Part shown: piece after piece, positions 1 through 8,287 of the stretch
How positions within the stretch are numbered: the first letter of the stretch is position 1
How the letters are laid out: each line of letters begins with the position of its first letter
Assembly: GCF_002797495.1 (NCBI RefSeq)
Contig: NZ_PGEZ01000001.1
Coordinates: 868,001 to 932,000 of the forward strand
From: Mumia flava
GTDB taxonomy: Bacteria; Actinomycetota; Actinomycetes; Propionibacteriales; Nocardioidaceae
DNA: 64,000 nucleotides
Direction of reading: 5' to 3'
Notes under the pieces: model-generated
Database searches by the model: none
Seen by the model: the letters and a program-made list of their open reading frames with translations, nothing else
What the model was told of the DNA's origin: nothing
Translations under genes and position numbers: made by a program

Positions 1-723
1 GATGTGCCCGATGTCGCCGGCGCAGCCGTCGGCACCACGGTAGAGCTGACCGTCCACCACGATCCCGCACCCGATGCCGGTCCCGATCTTCACGAAGAGG
101 AAGTCGCGTGCACCCCGCGCGACCCCGTTGTGCTGCTCCCCCAGCGCCATGACGTTCACGTCGTTGTCGATCAGCACCGGGGAGCCGAGCTCGCGCGAGA
201 GCGCGTCCCGTACGGGATAGCCGTCCCACCCGGGCATGATCGGCGGCGAGACCGGCACGCCGGCGTGGAAGTCGACCGGCCCGGGCAGGCCGATCCCGAC
301 CCCGGCCGGACGCTCGACCCCGTCCTCGGCCAGCAGCTTGCGGGTCAGGGCCAGCGCGTCCGCCAGCACCAGCTCCGGGCCGCGGCGCACGTCGCTGGGC
401 TGGCTCGTCCGCGACAGCACCGTGAGGCGTCCGTCCGTGACGGCGACGTGCACGGACGTCGCCCGCACGTCGATCCCGACGAACCTCAGCCGCCCGTCGA
501 GGTCGACCATCGTCGAGCGACGACCGCCCCGGGACGCGGCCGGCCCGGCGTCCTCGGCGAGCCCGAGGTCGACCAGCCGGCTCACCTCCGCCGCCACGGT
601 CGTCCGGGAGACCGCGAGGCGGTCGGCCAGGTCGACCCGCGACATCGGGCCCTCGTCGCGGACCAGACGCAGGATCCGCGACTGGGTCGGCGTCTCGGCT
701 CGTCCCGCCAGCGTGTGTGCCAC
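1..723 (-). CDS. ROK-family transcriptional regulator (3' end missing)
   Basis: Probable sugar-responsive transcription regulator of the ROK (repressor, ORF, kinase) family. The first ~60 residues form a winged-helix/MarR-like DNA-binding domain (SRILRLVRDEGP, then SRTTVAAEVSRL). The ROK actin-like ATPase fold follows, with GIGLPGPVD, IDNDVNVMALGE and a final CAGDIGHI just before the window edge. The zinc-binding Cys motif of ROK proteins would lie beyond the edge, so whether this is a pure repressor or a glucokinase-like enzyme cannot be told; the N-terminal HTH favours a repressor. GTG at 723 was chosen because it opens the HTH domain at the usual length; no clear ribosome site precedes it. 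241 codons are visible. It lies downstream of the ClC gene on the same strand. Confidence 0.85.
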   Translation of the reverse strand, partial: MAHTLAGRAETPTQSRILRLVRDEGPMSRVDLADRLAVSRTTVAAEVSRLVDLGLAEDAGPAASRGGRRSTMVDLDGRLRFVGIDVRATSVHVAVTDGRLTVLSRTSQPSDVRRGPELVLADALALTRKLLAEDGVERPAGVGIGLPGPVDFHAGVPVSPPIMPGWDGYPVRDALSRELGSPVLIDNDVNVMALGEQHNGVARGARDFLFVKIGTGIGCGIVVDGQLYRGADGCAGDIGHI

Positions 724-788
724 GGTGCTGATGGTGCCACGCGCTCGTGCGCCGTGCCACGGCCCCGGCTCGTCTCTCGCCGGTGTCG

Positions 789-2099
789 TCAGGTCCCCGT
801 CGGCTGCCCGGTCCGTTGCTCGGCGCGGCGACCGCGGCGCTCGGCCATCTCCACCAGGACCCCCGAGCCCGTGATCGCGATGTACGACGTCAGCACCGCG
901 AGCCCGATCGGCGCCGTCTGGAGCGGACCGAGCTCCATCATCAGCGCGGCGAGGAGCACCAGCGTGAACGGCGCCGCCACGATCGCCCCGGGCAACGCCG
1001 CGAACACGCACGAGAAGGCGAGCGCCAACGGGAGCTCGGGGAACATCAGGTGCACGGCGTACCCGAGCGTGCCACCGGCGAACAGCATCGGGAAGAACGG
1101 TCCCCCGATGAACCCGGAGCCGATGCTGACGGCGAACGTCACCATCTTCGCGAGCACGACGACCAGCAGGAAGCCGGCTCCGAGGGTCGCGCCCGACTCC
1201 ACCACGGTGTCGAGCTGGTGGCTCCCGGTGAACAGCGTCAACGGAACGACGACCGCGACCAGCCCGAACGCCGCGCCCCCGATCGTCGGGCGGAGGATGG
1301 TCCGGCCGTCGAGCGGCGTGAGCAGCCACTTCACCACGGCCGTCATGACGGCGAGCACGATCGCGGCGACCGCGGCGACCAGCCCCAGCCCGACACCGGC
1401 CAGCAGGTGCCAGTTCTTGTACTCGTAGTCGGGCACGTCGTAGATGCCGAGGAACGTGGCCCCCGCGATCGGGTAGAAGACAGCGAACCCGACCGAGGCC
1501 GCGGCCAGGCTGCCGAACAGCGCGTGCAGCATCCGACGGCGGTGCGGACGCGCGAGCTCGATCACGAGCATCGCCGCCAGGAACGGTGAGGCGAGCAGAC
1601 CCCCGAACGCACCGGAGATCCCGGTGAGCGTCGTCGCCTTGCGCAGGTCCTCGTCGACGTCGTCGCGACGCTCGGCAACCCACGTCCCGACCCCGCCGCC
1701 CAGCGACCCGAGCGCCGCCTCGGGCCCGAGGCTCGCTCCGCCGACCAGCGAGACCGCCGAGACCGTCACCGTCGCGGGGACGGAGCGAGGCTCGACCCGC
1801 TCCTCGGCCAGCTCCTCGGTCAGACCCGGGACGTGCGCGGGCATCTTCAGGACGTGCCGCAGCACCCCGACGGCGAGACCGGCCCCGGTCGTCACCGCCA
1901 CCCACCACCAGTGACCGCCCCACCAGCCGTCATCGGCAGGCTCGCCCCAGAAGTCCCCGCCCTCGACGATCGCGAGGAACACGAGACCGCCCAGAGCGAG
2001 CACGACGCCGAAGACGACGGCGTCGCGCATCAGAACCCAGAACGACCTCGACCGAGCCAGCGGGGCGAGCTCGATGTCACCGATCCGTTCCTCGACCAC
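789..2099 (-). CDS. ClC-family chloride channel / H+-coupled anion antiporter
   Basis: Integral membrane protein of 436 residues with about ten hydrophobic segments. The ClC selectivity-filter regions are recognisable: GASLGPEAALG at residues 121-131 (equivalent to the GxEGP loop, with Glu127 at the gating-glutamate position) and GSGFIGGPFFPML around residue 340 (GxFxP loop). The first motif departs from the textbook GREGP, as in many actinobacterial voltage-gated chloride channel family proteins. No C-terminal CBS domain is present. The start is GTG (VEERIGD). It probably moves chloride or another anion against protons; substrate is not deducible. The gene stands between the ROK regulator and npdG, all on the minus strand. 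Confidence 0.85.
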   Translation of the reverse strand: MVEERIGDIELAPLARSRSFWVLMRDAVVFGVVLALGGLVFLAIVEGGDFWGEPADDGWWGGHWWWVAVTTGAGLAVGVLRHVLKMPAHVPGLTEELAEERVEPRSVPATVTVSAVSLVGGASLGPEAALGSLGGGVGTWVAERRDDVDEDLRKATTLTGISGAFGGLLASPFLAAMLVIELARPHRRRMLHALFGSLAAASVGFAVFYPIAGATFLGIYDVPDYEYKNWHLLAGVGLGLVAAVAAIVLAVMTAVVKWLLTPLDGRTILRPTIGGAAFGLVAVVVPLTLFTGSHQLDTVVESGATLGAGFLLVVVLAKMVTFAVSIGSGFIGGPFFPMLFAGGTLGYAVHLMFPELPLALAFSCVFAALPGAIVAAPFTLVLLAALMMELGPLQTAPIGLAVLTSYIAITGSGVLVEMAERRGRRAEQRTGQPTGT

Positions 2100-2129
2100 C
2101 GGATCCCCTTCCGACGACGGCGCGCTGAC

Positions 2130-2810
2130 TCAGACGTCGGTGACCCGCAGCCCCGCGTGTGCCTTGTAACGCCGGTTGACGCTGATCAGGTTAGCGGTCA
2201 GGGCCTCCACCTGGAACGCGTTGCGCAGCCGGCCGCCGTAGATCCCGCGGACGCCGGGGATCGTCGCCGCCAGGTCCTGCACGAGCGTCGTCGCCTCGCG
2301 CACGTCCCCGAGCACCAGCACGTCGGTGTCGACGCTGGTCACCTCGGGATCCTCCAGCAGCACGGCGCTCACGTGATGGAACGCGCCGACCACGGTCGAG
2401 TCGGGCAGCAGGAGCTCCGCCTGCTGCGCTGCCGACCCCTCCGGGACCGGCAGGGCGTACGCACCCTGCTTGTCGAAGCCGAGCGCGTTGACGCAGTCGA
2501 CGACCACCTTGCCGGCGAGCGCGGGCGCGACCTCCTTCAGGAGCGCGGCGTGGCCGTCGTAGGGCACCGCGACGACGACGACGTCACCGGCAGCCGCGGC
2601 ATCCTCGTTCGCCGCGCCGGTGACCGTGCCGCCGGTCGCCGCTGCGAGGTCCTCCGCGGTCTGCTCGGCGCGGTCGGCCGCGCGGCTCCCGATCACGACC
2701 GGGAGGCCGGCCGCCGCGAACCGCCGCCCGAGACCACGACCCTGCGGACCGGTGCCACCGAGCACCGCGATCGTCAGGCCCTCGAGCGACTCCGGAATCT
2801 GCTGCGCCAT
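2130..2810 (-). CDS. npdG: NADPH-dependent F420 reductase
   Basis: 226-residue Rossmann enzyme that transfers hydride between NADP(H) and coenzyme F420, supplying reduced F420 to F420-dependent oxidoreductases. The dinucleotide-binding loop LGGTGPQGRGLG is near the N-terminus, followed by IGSRAADRAE, typical of NADP-specific F420 oxidoreductases. DCVNAL, FHHVSA and the C-terminal NRRYKAHAGLRVT are also family features. I chose ATG at 2810 rather than the in-frame ATG at 2825 because GAGGAGAGGC lies directly upstream of 2810. It follows the UPF0182 gene on the same strand with a 12-base overlap avoided by this start (the UPF0182 stop is at 2822-2824). Confidence 0.9.
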   Translation of the reverse strand: MAQQIPESLEGLTIAVLGGTGPQGRGLGRRFAAAGLPVVIGSRAADRAEQTAEDLAAATGGTVTGAANEDAAAAGDVVVVAVPYDGHAALLKEVAPALAGKVVVDCVNALGFDKQGAYALPVPEGSAAQQAELLLPDSTVVGAFHHVSAVLLEDPEVTSVDTDVLVLGDVREATTLVQDLAATIPGVRGIYGGRLRNAFQVEALTANLISVNRRYKAHAGLRVTDV

Positions 2811-2821
2811 GCCTCTCCTCG

Positions 2822-5806
2822 TCATCCTTCCCCGTCCGGCGACGGGGTCGCCGCAGGTGTGCCGTACTGCTCCTGGATCTGGTCCAGGATCCCGGCCATG
2901 TCGTTCACGCGGTCCTGGTACTCACCGAGGTCACCGCGCTGCAGCGCCTCCTGCGCCGCGTTGTACTCGGCGTCGGCCTGCTGGAGGAGCTCCTCGAGCG
3001 TGGCCGGCTCGGCACCCCCGGCACCGCCGGAACCGCCCGAGCCCTCGCCGCCGGAGCCTCCGCCACCGGCGGAGCCCTCCTCGACCTCACCGTCCTCGGT
3101 GCCGTCGCTGACGTCAGGGGTGCCCTCGGTCCCGGTCGCGACGCGCAGCGCCTCGTCGAGGCTCTGCCCGAACCCGATCTCGTCGCCGAAGGACGCGATC
3201 ACGAACTGGAGCACCGGGTAGGAGCCCTCGGTCGCGCTTCGTCTGATGTAGACGGGCTGCACGTACAGCAGCCCGTCACCCACCGGCAGCGTCAGGAGGT
3301 TGCCGAACAGCACCTTCGTCCCGGCCGACTTGAACGGCAGCAGTGCGCTGGAGACACGGCTGTCCGCCTCGAACCGGTTCGCGATCTGGTTCGGGCCGTC
3401 GACGGTCGTCCCCGCCCCCAGTTGCAGGATCTGGATGTTGCCGAACCCGTCGGGATCGCTCGCCTCGGAGTTCACCGAGACGAAGGACGCGAGATTCTGG
3501 CGGTTGTTCGGGAGGTAGACGCTCGTGAGCGAGTAGCGCACGTCGTCGTCCCCCGGCCGCTGGATCGAGAGGTAGTACGGCGGCTGGAGCGAGCCCTTCG
3601 AGGTGGGGTCCTCGGGGATCTTCCAGCGCTCGCCGCCCTCGTAGAACGTCTGCGGGTCGGTCACGTGGTACGCGCCGAGCATGAACCGCTGCACCTTGAA
3701 CAGGTCGACCGGGTAGCGCAGGTGTGCCAGCAGGTCGTCGGAGATCGCCGACTTCGGCTGCACGGTGTCCGGGAACGCCTTCATCCAGGTCTGCAGCACC
3801 GGGTCCTCGGTGTCCCACTCGTACAGGTCGACGGTGCCGTCGTAGGCGTCCACCACCGCCTTGACCGCGTTGCGCATGTAGTTGACCTGGTCGCTCGGGA
3901 GCGCGATCTGGTTGCCGGTGCCGGTCCGCGAGTCCGACGTGGCCTCCTGCAGCGAGACCTTCTCGGAGTACGGGTAGGAGTCGCTCGTGGTGTAGCCGTC
4001 GAGGATCCACACGACGCGCCCGTCCACCACCGCGGGGTACGGGTCGCCGTCGATCGTCAGCCACGGCGCGACCTTCGCGACACGGTCGCGCGGGTTGCGG
4101 TCGTAGAGGATCCGCGACTGGTCGTTCACGCGGTTCGAGAGGATGATGTTCGGCTCGCTGAACTTCACGGCGTACAGCAGCTTGCGGAACGTGCTGCCGA
4201 TGGTGACGCCGCCGTCGCCGTCGTAGGTGTTCTGGGTGACGTCCTCGGTGTCGGACTCGTCGGTCGACGGGTTCGCGCCGTTGCCGCGCGGGATGTCGAC
4301 CTCGATCGGCGCGTCGCCCTCGGGACGCCCGACGATCGAGTAGCTCGGGGAGTTCTCGCCGAAGTAGATCCGCGGGGCGGTCTCGATGTCGAGCTCGCCG
4401 GTCGGGGGGATGTCCTTCTCCACCCACACGGGCTCACCCTGCGACCCGCGCTGGTTGCCGCGCGCGGCGATCACGCCGTACCCGTGCGTGTAGACGGTGT
4501 GGTCGTTGGCCCAGTTGCGCTGGTTCGGGGGCAGGCCGTCGAGGTTCAGCTCACGCGCCGCGATCACGATGTCCTGCGGGTTCTCCTGGCCCTCGAGCTG
4601 GTAGCGGTCGACGTCGAGCGTGCCCGGCACCGTGTAGTAGCCGCGGACCTGCTGGAGCTGCTCGAAGGCCGGCGACACCAGCGTCGGGTCGAGCAGCCGC
4701 GTGCTGACCCGCGACTCGGCGGTCTCGGTGAGCTGCTGCGGGGTCAGGGACGTACGGGCGTTGTACGACTCCTTCTCGACCGTGTCGATGCCGTACGCGT
4801 CTCTCGTCGCCGTGATGTTCTTCTCGAGGTACGGAGCCTCCTTGTCCGGCTCCGACGGGTTGACCTGGAACGACTGCATGATCGCGGGCCAGATCCCGCC
4901 GATCAGCACCGAGGTGAGCACCAGCAGCGCCAGGCTGATCCCGGGGAGCAGCCAGTTCTGCCAGATCGCGTTCGCGAAGAACAGCAGGGCGCAGATCAGC
5001 GCGACCACCATCAGGATGTTCTTGCTGGGGATCCGGGCGTTCGCGTCGGTGTAGGTGATGCCGGTGACCAGGTTGGAGGAGTCGATCGCGAAGCCGAAGC
5101 GGTCGAGCCAGTAGGCGAAGGCCTTCAGGAGCATGAACAGACCGACGATGATCGACAGGTGGACCTGCGCTGCGCGCGAGACCCGCTGCGACTTCGACGA
5201 CAGCGAGATGCCGCCGTAGACGTAGTGCACGAACGCGACCGCGATCCCCGCGACGATCAGCACCGCGAACCCGAACGCGGTCAGGAACCGCAGGAACGGG
5301 TAGTCGAACATGAAGAACGACAGGTCGACGCCGAAGGTCTGGTCGTCCTGGCCGAACTCGGTGGCGTTGCGCCACAGCAGGAACGTGCGCCACTGGCCTG
5401 CGCTCGAGGAGCCGGCGAAGATCACGAGCAGCACGCCGAGCGCCAGCATCGCGGGCTTCTTCAGCGGCTCCAGCGCATCGCGGTAGCGCGCGACCGGGTC
5501 GTTCTGGCGCTGCGGGCCGGTCATCTTCGGACGCGCTCGGTAGGCCAACCAGATGTTGACCAGCACGATCGCGGCGAACAGCACGCCGAACACGAGGAAG
5601 AGCAGCACGCGCGTGCTCAGCAGGGTCGAGTAGACGCTGCCGTAGTCGATCGACGCGAACCACAGCCGGTCCGTCCACACGCCCGTGAAGATCGCGCCCA
5701 GGAAGAGCAGCGCGACCAGCGTGATGATCGTCGGGATCAGGACGCGTCGGCCCTGACGCGAGATCCCGGGCCGGTCGGGCGGGGCGGCGGCGGATCCGTG
5801 ACTCAC
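2822..5806 (-). CDS. UPF0182 family membrane protein
   Basis: 994-residue protein of the UPF0182 family, present in most actinobacteria and of unknown function (the M. tuberculosis counterpart is Rv3193c). About seven transmembrane helices occupy the first ~320 residues, beginning with VLIPTIITLVALLFLGAIF. A large extracytoplasmic domain follows. The C-terminus is a Gly/Ser/Glu-rich linker (GGGGSGGEGSGG) and a charged helix (EELLQQADAEYNAAQEALQ). The start is GTG (VSHGSAAAP) at 5806, preceded by GAAGGAGTCGC, a strong ribosome site; longer readings upstream run through the neighbouring gene. Conserved order with the PPA1309 and PDZ genes upstream suggests an envelope role, but nothing in the sequence names a substrate. 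Confidence 0.92.
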   Translation of the reverse strand: MSHGSAAAPPDRPGISRQGRRVLIPTIITLVALLFLGAIFTGVWTDRLWFASIDYGSVYSTLLSTRVLLFLVFGVLFAAIVLVNIWLAYRARPKMTGPQRQNDPVARYRDALEPLKKPAMLALGVLLVIFAGSSSAGQWRTFLLWRNATEFGQDDQTFGVDLSFFMFDYPFLRFLTAFGFAVLIVAGIAVAFVHYVYGGISLSSKSQRVSRAAQVHLSIIVGLFMLLKAFAYWLDRFGFAIDSSNLVTGITYTDANARIPSKNILMVVALICALLFFANAIWQNWLLPGISLALLVLTSVLIGGIWPAIMQSFQVNPSEPDKEAPYLEKNITATRDAYGIDTVEKESYNARTSLTPQQLTETAESRVSTRLLDPTLVSPAFEQLQQVRGYYTVPGTLDVDRYQLEGQENPQDIVIAARELNLDGLPPNQRNWANDHTVYTHGYGVIAARGNQRGSQGEPVWVEKDIPPTGELDIETAPRIYFGENSPSYSIVGRPEGDAPIEVDIPRGNGANPSTDESDTEDVTQNTYDGDGGVTIGSTFRKLLYAVKFSEPNIILSNRVNDQSRILYDRNPRDRVAKVAPWLTIDGDPYPAVVDGRVVWILDGYTTSDSYPYSEKVSLQEATSDSRTGTGNQIALPSDQVNYMRNAVKAVVDAYDGTVDLYEWDTEDPVLQTWMKAFPDTVQPKSAISDDLLAHLRYPVDLFKVQRFMLGAYHVTDPQTFYEGGERWKIPEDPTSKGSLQPPYYLSIQRPGDDDVRYSLTSVYLPNNRQNLASFVSVNSEASDPDGFGNIQILQLGAGTTVDGPNQIANRFEADSRVSSALLPFKSAGTKVLFGNLLTLPVGDGLLYVQPVYIRRSATEGSYPVLQFVIASFGDEIGFGQSLDEALRVATGTEGTPDVSDGTEDGEVEEGSAGGGGSGGEGSGGSGGAGGAEPATLEELLQQADAEYNAAQEALQRGDLGEYQDRVNDMAGILDQIQEQYGTPAATPSPDGEG

Positions 5807-5844
5807 GCGACTCCTTCGTTGGTACGGACTGCCAGTCTGCCAGG

Positions 5845-6366
5845 TCAGTCCGTCAAGGTCTGCCGCAGCATCGAGACGAGACCCGGAACGAGGTCCGGAC
5901 CCTCGGCGACCTCGTCCACGCCACGCAGGCGCAGGACGCAGTGCGCACCACCGTCCCGGGTCACCGCGACGGTGATCCGGACCTCCTGGCGATCGGGGTG
6001 CTCGGCCACGTACGACAGCAGGTCGGTCTGGTCGTCGGGCAGGGCCGCCTCGGCCTCCGGGGGCAGCATGAGCCGCTCCAGCACCGCCGCCGTGCCGTGG
6101 ACCTGAGGCGGCCACACGATCTCGGCGACGAAGTCCTCGAAGTCGCGGTCCGCGGGCAGCTCGTCCTGGGCCACCGCGGTGTAGCCGTCCTCGTCGGAGT
6201 CCTCGTCGAGCCCGAGCTCCCGGGCGAGCGCGGGCTCGTCCGAGCGCAGCCGGGCCGTCTCGACCAGGGCGTACAGCGACGGCGCCTGGTCCCAGCCCTC
6301 GGAGTCGGCGAGGTTCTCGATCTCCCACGCGACGTCGCGCAGGGGGTTGCTCGGCATCAGCGACAT
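5845..6366 (-). CDS. PPA1309 family protein
   Basis: 173-residue soluble, acidic protein recognised as the PPA1309 family, a conserved actinobacterial hypothetical that sits between the PDZ protease and the UPF0182 gene. No signal peptide, membrane segment or catalytic motif is visible. Family-like stretches are NPLRDVAWEIENL, FEDFVAEIVWP and AHCVLRLRG. The start codon at 6366 overlaps the end of the PDZ protease gene by 10 bases, so translation is probably coupled. Function is unknown. Confidence 0.85.
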   Translation of the reverse strand: MSLMPSNPLRDVAWEIENLADSEGWDQAPSLYALVETARLRSDEPALARELGLDEDSDEDGYTAVAQDELPADRDFEDFVAEIVWPPQVHGTAAVLERLMLPPEAEAALPDDQTDLLSYVAEHPDRQEVRITVAVTRDGGAHCVLRLRGVDEVAEGPDLVPGLVSMLRQTLTD

Positions 6367-7409
6367 GTCGGTACCGTCCCGTCGGGGTCGTCGGCCAGGA
6401 CGCCCAGCGCGTCCACGGCGTCGTCGAAGGTGGCCACCTCGACGAGGACGGCACCCGGGTCGTCGAGCGCCGCCGCCTCGTCGCAGTTCGCGGCCGGGAC
6501 CAGGAACACGCTCGCGCCCTCGTCGACCGCGCCGGCGATCTTCTGCTGGATCCCCCCGATCGGCCCGACCGAGCCCTCGAGGTCGATCGTCCCGGTCCCG
6601 GCGACGGTCTGGCCGCCGGTCAGCGGGCCGGGCGTGAGCTCGTCGTAGAGGCCGAGGGCGAAGATCAGGCCGGCGCTCGGCCCGCCGATCGTGTCCCCGA
6701 TCGTGTTCGTGACGTCGAACGGCAGGTCGACGTCGGTGCCCAGGGTGATCCCGATCCGTGCCTTGTCGGGGTCGTCGGGCTGCTCGCCCGCGACCACCGT
6801 CTCCGTGGAGGTCTCGCCGTCGCGCCGGATCCGCAGGCGGATGCTGTCGCCCGGCGCCTGCGCCCCGACCAGGTCCACCACGTCGCCGGGCGCCTCCACC
6901 CCGGTCCCGTCCACCGCGAGCACCACGTCGCCGGGCCGCAGGACACCGTCCGACGGGCTGCCCTCCTCGACGGCCCCCACGACCACGACCTGCTGCACGT
7001 CGTACCCGGCCGCGCGCAGCGCGACGGCCTCCGAGTCGAGCTTCGAGCCCTCCATCTGCGCGGTGTTCTGCTCGCGCGACTCCTCCGCGGTCTGACCCGG
7101 CGGGTAGATCAGGTCGCGGGGCACGACCGCCTCGTCGTCGTCGAAGTACGCCCAGAACGCCTCGGGAAGCGTCAGCCGGGCATCCGCCCGTGTCACCGAC
7201 ACCGTCGTCAGCCGCAGCTCGCCCTCGGTCGGATAGGTCTCGACCGACTCGTCGATCTCGAGCACCGGCGCGTCCTCGTAGTCGCCGAGGACGTCGACGG
7301 TCGGGCCCGGACGCATGGTGACGTACGGGACCGGCAGCACGAGGGCCACCGCGAGCAGGCTGACGAGAAGGAACCCGGCGGTCGCCAGGGTGAAGGTGCG
7401 ACGGCTCAT
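6357..7409 (-). CDS. Lon-like PDZ-domain serine protease (YlbL type)
   Basis: 350-residue membrane-anchored protease. An N-terminal signal anchor (FLLVSLLAVALVLPVPYV) is followed by a PDZ domain (GAVEEGSPSDGVLRPGDVVLAVDG) and a C-terminal Lon-type S16 proteolytic domain. The Ser-Lys dyad is visible as Ser in GGPSAGLIFAL and Lys in GGIQQKIAGA. There is no AAA+ module, as expected for the YlbL/Rv3194c subfamily. The chosen ATG at 7409 starts directly before the signal anchor. It heads the PPA1309-UPF0182 run. The substrate is unknown; in Bacillus, YlbL degrades a cell-division inhibitor, which may or may not apply here. Confidence 0.9.
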   Translation of the reverse strand: MSRRTFTLATAGFLLVSLLAVALVLPVPYVTMRPGPTVDVLGDYEDAPVLEIDESVETYPTEGELRLTTVSVTRADARLTLPEAFWAYFDDDEAVVPRDLIYPPGQTAEESREQNTAQMEGSKLDSEAVALRAAGYDVQQVVVVGAVEEGSPSDGVLRPGDVVLAVDGTGVEAPGDVVDLVGAQAPGDSIRLRIRRDGETSTETVVAGEQPDDPDKARIGITLGTDVDLPFDVTNTIGDTIGGPSAGLIFALGLYDELTPGPLTGGQTVAGTGTIDLEGSVGPIGGIQQKIAGAVDEGASVFLVPAANCDEAAALDDPGAVLVEVATFDDAVDALGVLADDPDGTVPTCR

Positions 7410-7419
7410 CGTGGCGCGT

Positions 7420-7695
7420 TCACCGCCCGGCCCGGCGTACGACCACGCCGCTGCCGCGGACGGGGGCCGAGCGGCCCCGTACGACCGGGGTCCTGACCGG
7501 GCGACGGACCGCGGCGGCGAACCGCCGGTCGCGCGCACCCGAGCCCGGCACGGCACCGTGCCGTCCGTCCCGCCGGTACGTCACCACCTCCACCTCGGGG
7601 GTGGCGCGACGCCCCGACCGGGCGTACCAGGCGGCCCACAGCGCCGCGACCGCGGTGATCGCGAGCGGGACGGCGAGCCAGAGCAGGATCCTCAC
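7420..7695 (-). CDS. small single-pass membrane protein, unknown function
   Basis: 91-residue ORF starting GTG at 7695. One N-terminal transmembrane helix (ILLWLAVPLAITAVAALWAAW) is followed by a basic, Arg-rich cytoplasmic tail without recognised domain. A TAGACT -10-like box lies exactly 7 nt before the GTG with no ribosome site, the leaderless arrangement seen at several other genes here. It sits between moaE and the PDZ protease gene on the same strand. I do not recognise a family. Another frame is open across the same bases but lacks the hydrophobic segment. Confidence 0.55.
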   Translation of the reverse strand: MRILLWLAVPLAITAVAALWAAWYARSGRRATPEVEVVTYRRDGRHGAVPGSGARDRRFAAAVRRPVRTPVVRGRSAPVRGSGVVVRRAGR

Positions 7696-7702
7696 GCGGC
7701 AC

Positions 7703-7708
7703 AGTCTA
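7703..7708 (-). promoter_or_regulatory. -10 box, leaderless promoter of small membrane protein
   Basis: TAGACT on the minus strand, 7 nt before the GTG at 7695. No Shine-Dalgarno sequence is present, so transcription probably starts at the start codon. Confidence 0.5.
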
Positions 7709-7813
7709 GGCACGCCCACCCCGCCGGGGTCGGACCACGGCGCACGGCGGTGGCGTGGCGGCTTCCCGGCCCTGGGTCGCGGTGGCGCCCCGGTCCGACG
7801 GCCGACGCGACCC

Positions 7814-8239
7814 TCACGGAGTGCCGACCCACTCCTCGCTGCCGTCGTCGAAGAGCTGGAGCTTCCAGATCGGGACCTGCGCCTTGAGCCGCTCGATCAG
7901 CTCCCGGCAGGCGGCGAACGCCTCGGGTCGGTGCGGGGCCGACGCGGCGGCGACCACCGCGACGTCGCCGACCTCCAGGGCTCCGATCCGGTGGACGACC
8001 GCGAGCGCGGTGACCGCGCACTCCTCCGCCACCGACGACGCCACGGCGTTCATCGCGTCGAACACGCTCGGGTGCGAGGAGTAGGACAAGGCGTCCACGC
8101 CCCGGCCACCGTCGTGGTCGCGGACCGTGCCCACGAACATCGCGACCGCGCCCGCGACGTCGTCGCCCACCGTCTCGAACACCTCGGTCAGGTCGAGCGG
8201 CTCGTCTCGCACGTCGACCAGGCGGATCACATCGCTCAT
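7814..8239 (-). CDS. moaE: molybdopterin synthase catalytic subunit MoaE
   Basis: 141-residue large subunit of molybdopterin synthase, which inserts two sulfurs (delivered by MoaD thiocarboxylate) into precursor Z to form molybdopterin. Family motifs are AMFVGTVRDHDGGRGV, VVHRIGALEVGDVAV and the catalytic-lysine region RLKAQVPIWKLQLF near the C-terminus. The ATG at 8239 has TAGAGT 8 nt upstream and no ribosome site. It is divergent from the DUF2342 gene. The Mo-dependent hydroxylase at 54-58 kb and MoeZ at 29-30 kb are plausible cofactor-pathway partners (inference). Confidence 0.92.
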   Translation of the reverse strand: MSDVIRLVDVRDEPLDLTEVFETVGDDVAGAVAMFVGTVRDHDGGRGVDALSYSSHPSVFDAMNAVASSVAEECAVTALAVVHRIGALEVGDVAVVAAASAPHRPEAFAACRELIERLKAQVPIWKLQLFDDGSEEWVGTP

Positions 8240-8247
8240 GGCGAACA

Positions 8248-8253
8248 ACTCTA
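8248..8253 (-). promoter_or_regulatory. -10 box, leaderless promoter of moaE
   Basis: TAGAGT on the minus strand, 8 nt before the moaE ATG. It lies back-to-back with the TACGTT box of the divergent gene; the two start codons are 48 bp apart. Confidence 0.5.
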
Positions 8254-8274
8254 GGGTGCCCGCGACGACGCGGG

Positions 8275-8280
8275 TACGTT
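8275..8280 (+). promoter_or_regulatory. -10 box, leaderless promoter of DUF2342 gene
   Basis: TACGTT ends 7 nt before the ATG at 8288. The purine-rich TGGAGCC between them is too close to the start to be a normal ribosome site. Confidence 0.5.
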
Positions 8281-8287
8281 TGGAGCC

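Noticed and set aside
4-1428. 474-codon open frame on the plus strand
   Set aside because: Arg/Pro/His-rich translation with no domain, lying antisense to the ROK and ClC genes; typical GC-rich shadow frame.
2811-2825. Longer start for npdG at 2825
   Set aside because: It would bury the GAGGAG ribosome site inside the coding region; the ATG at 2810 is correctly spaced from it.
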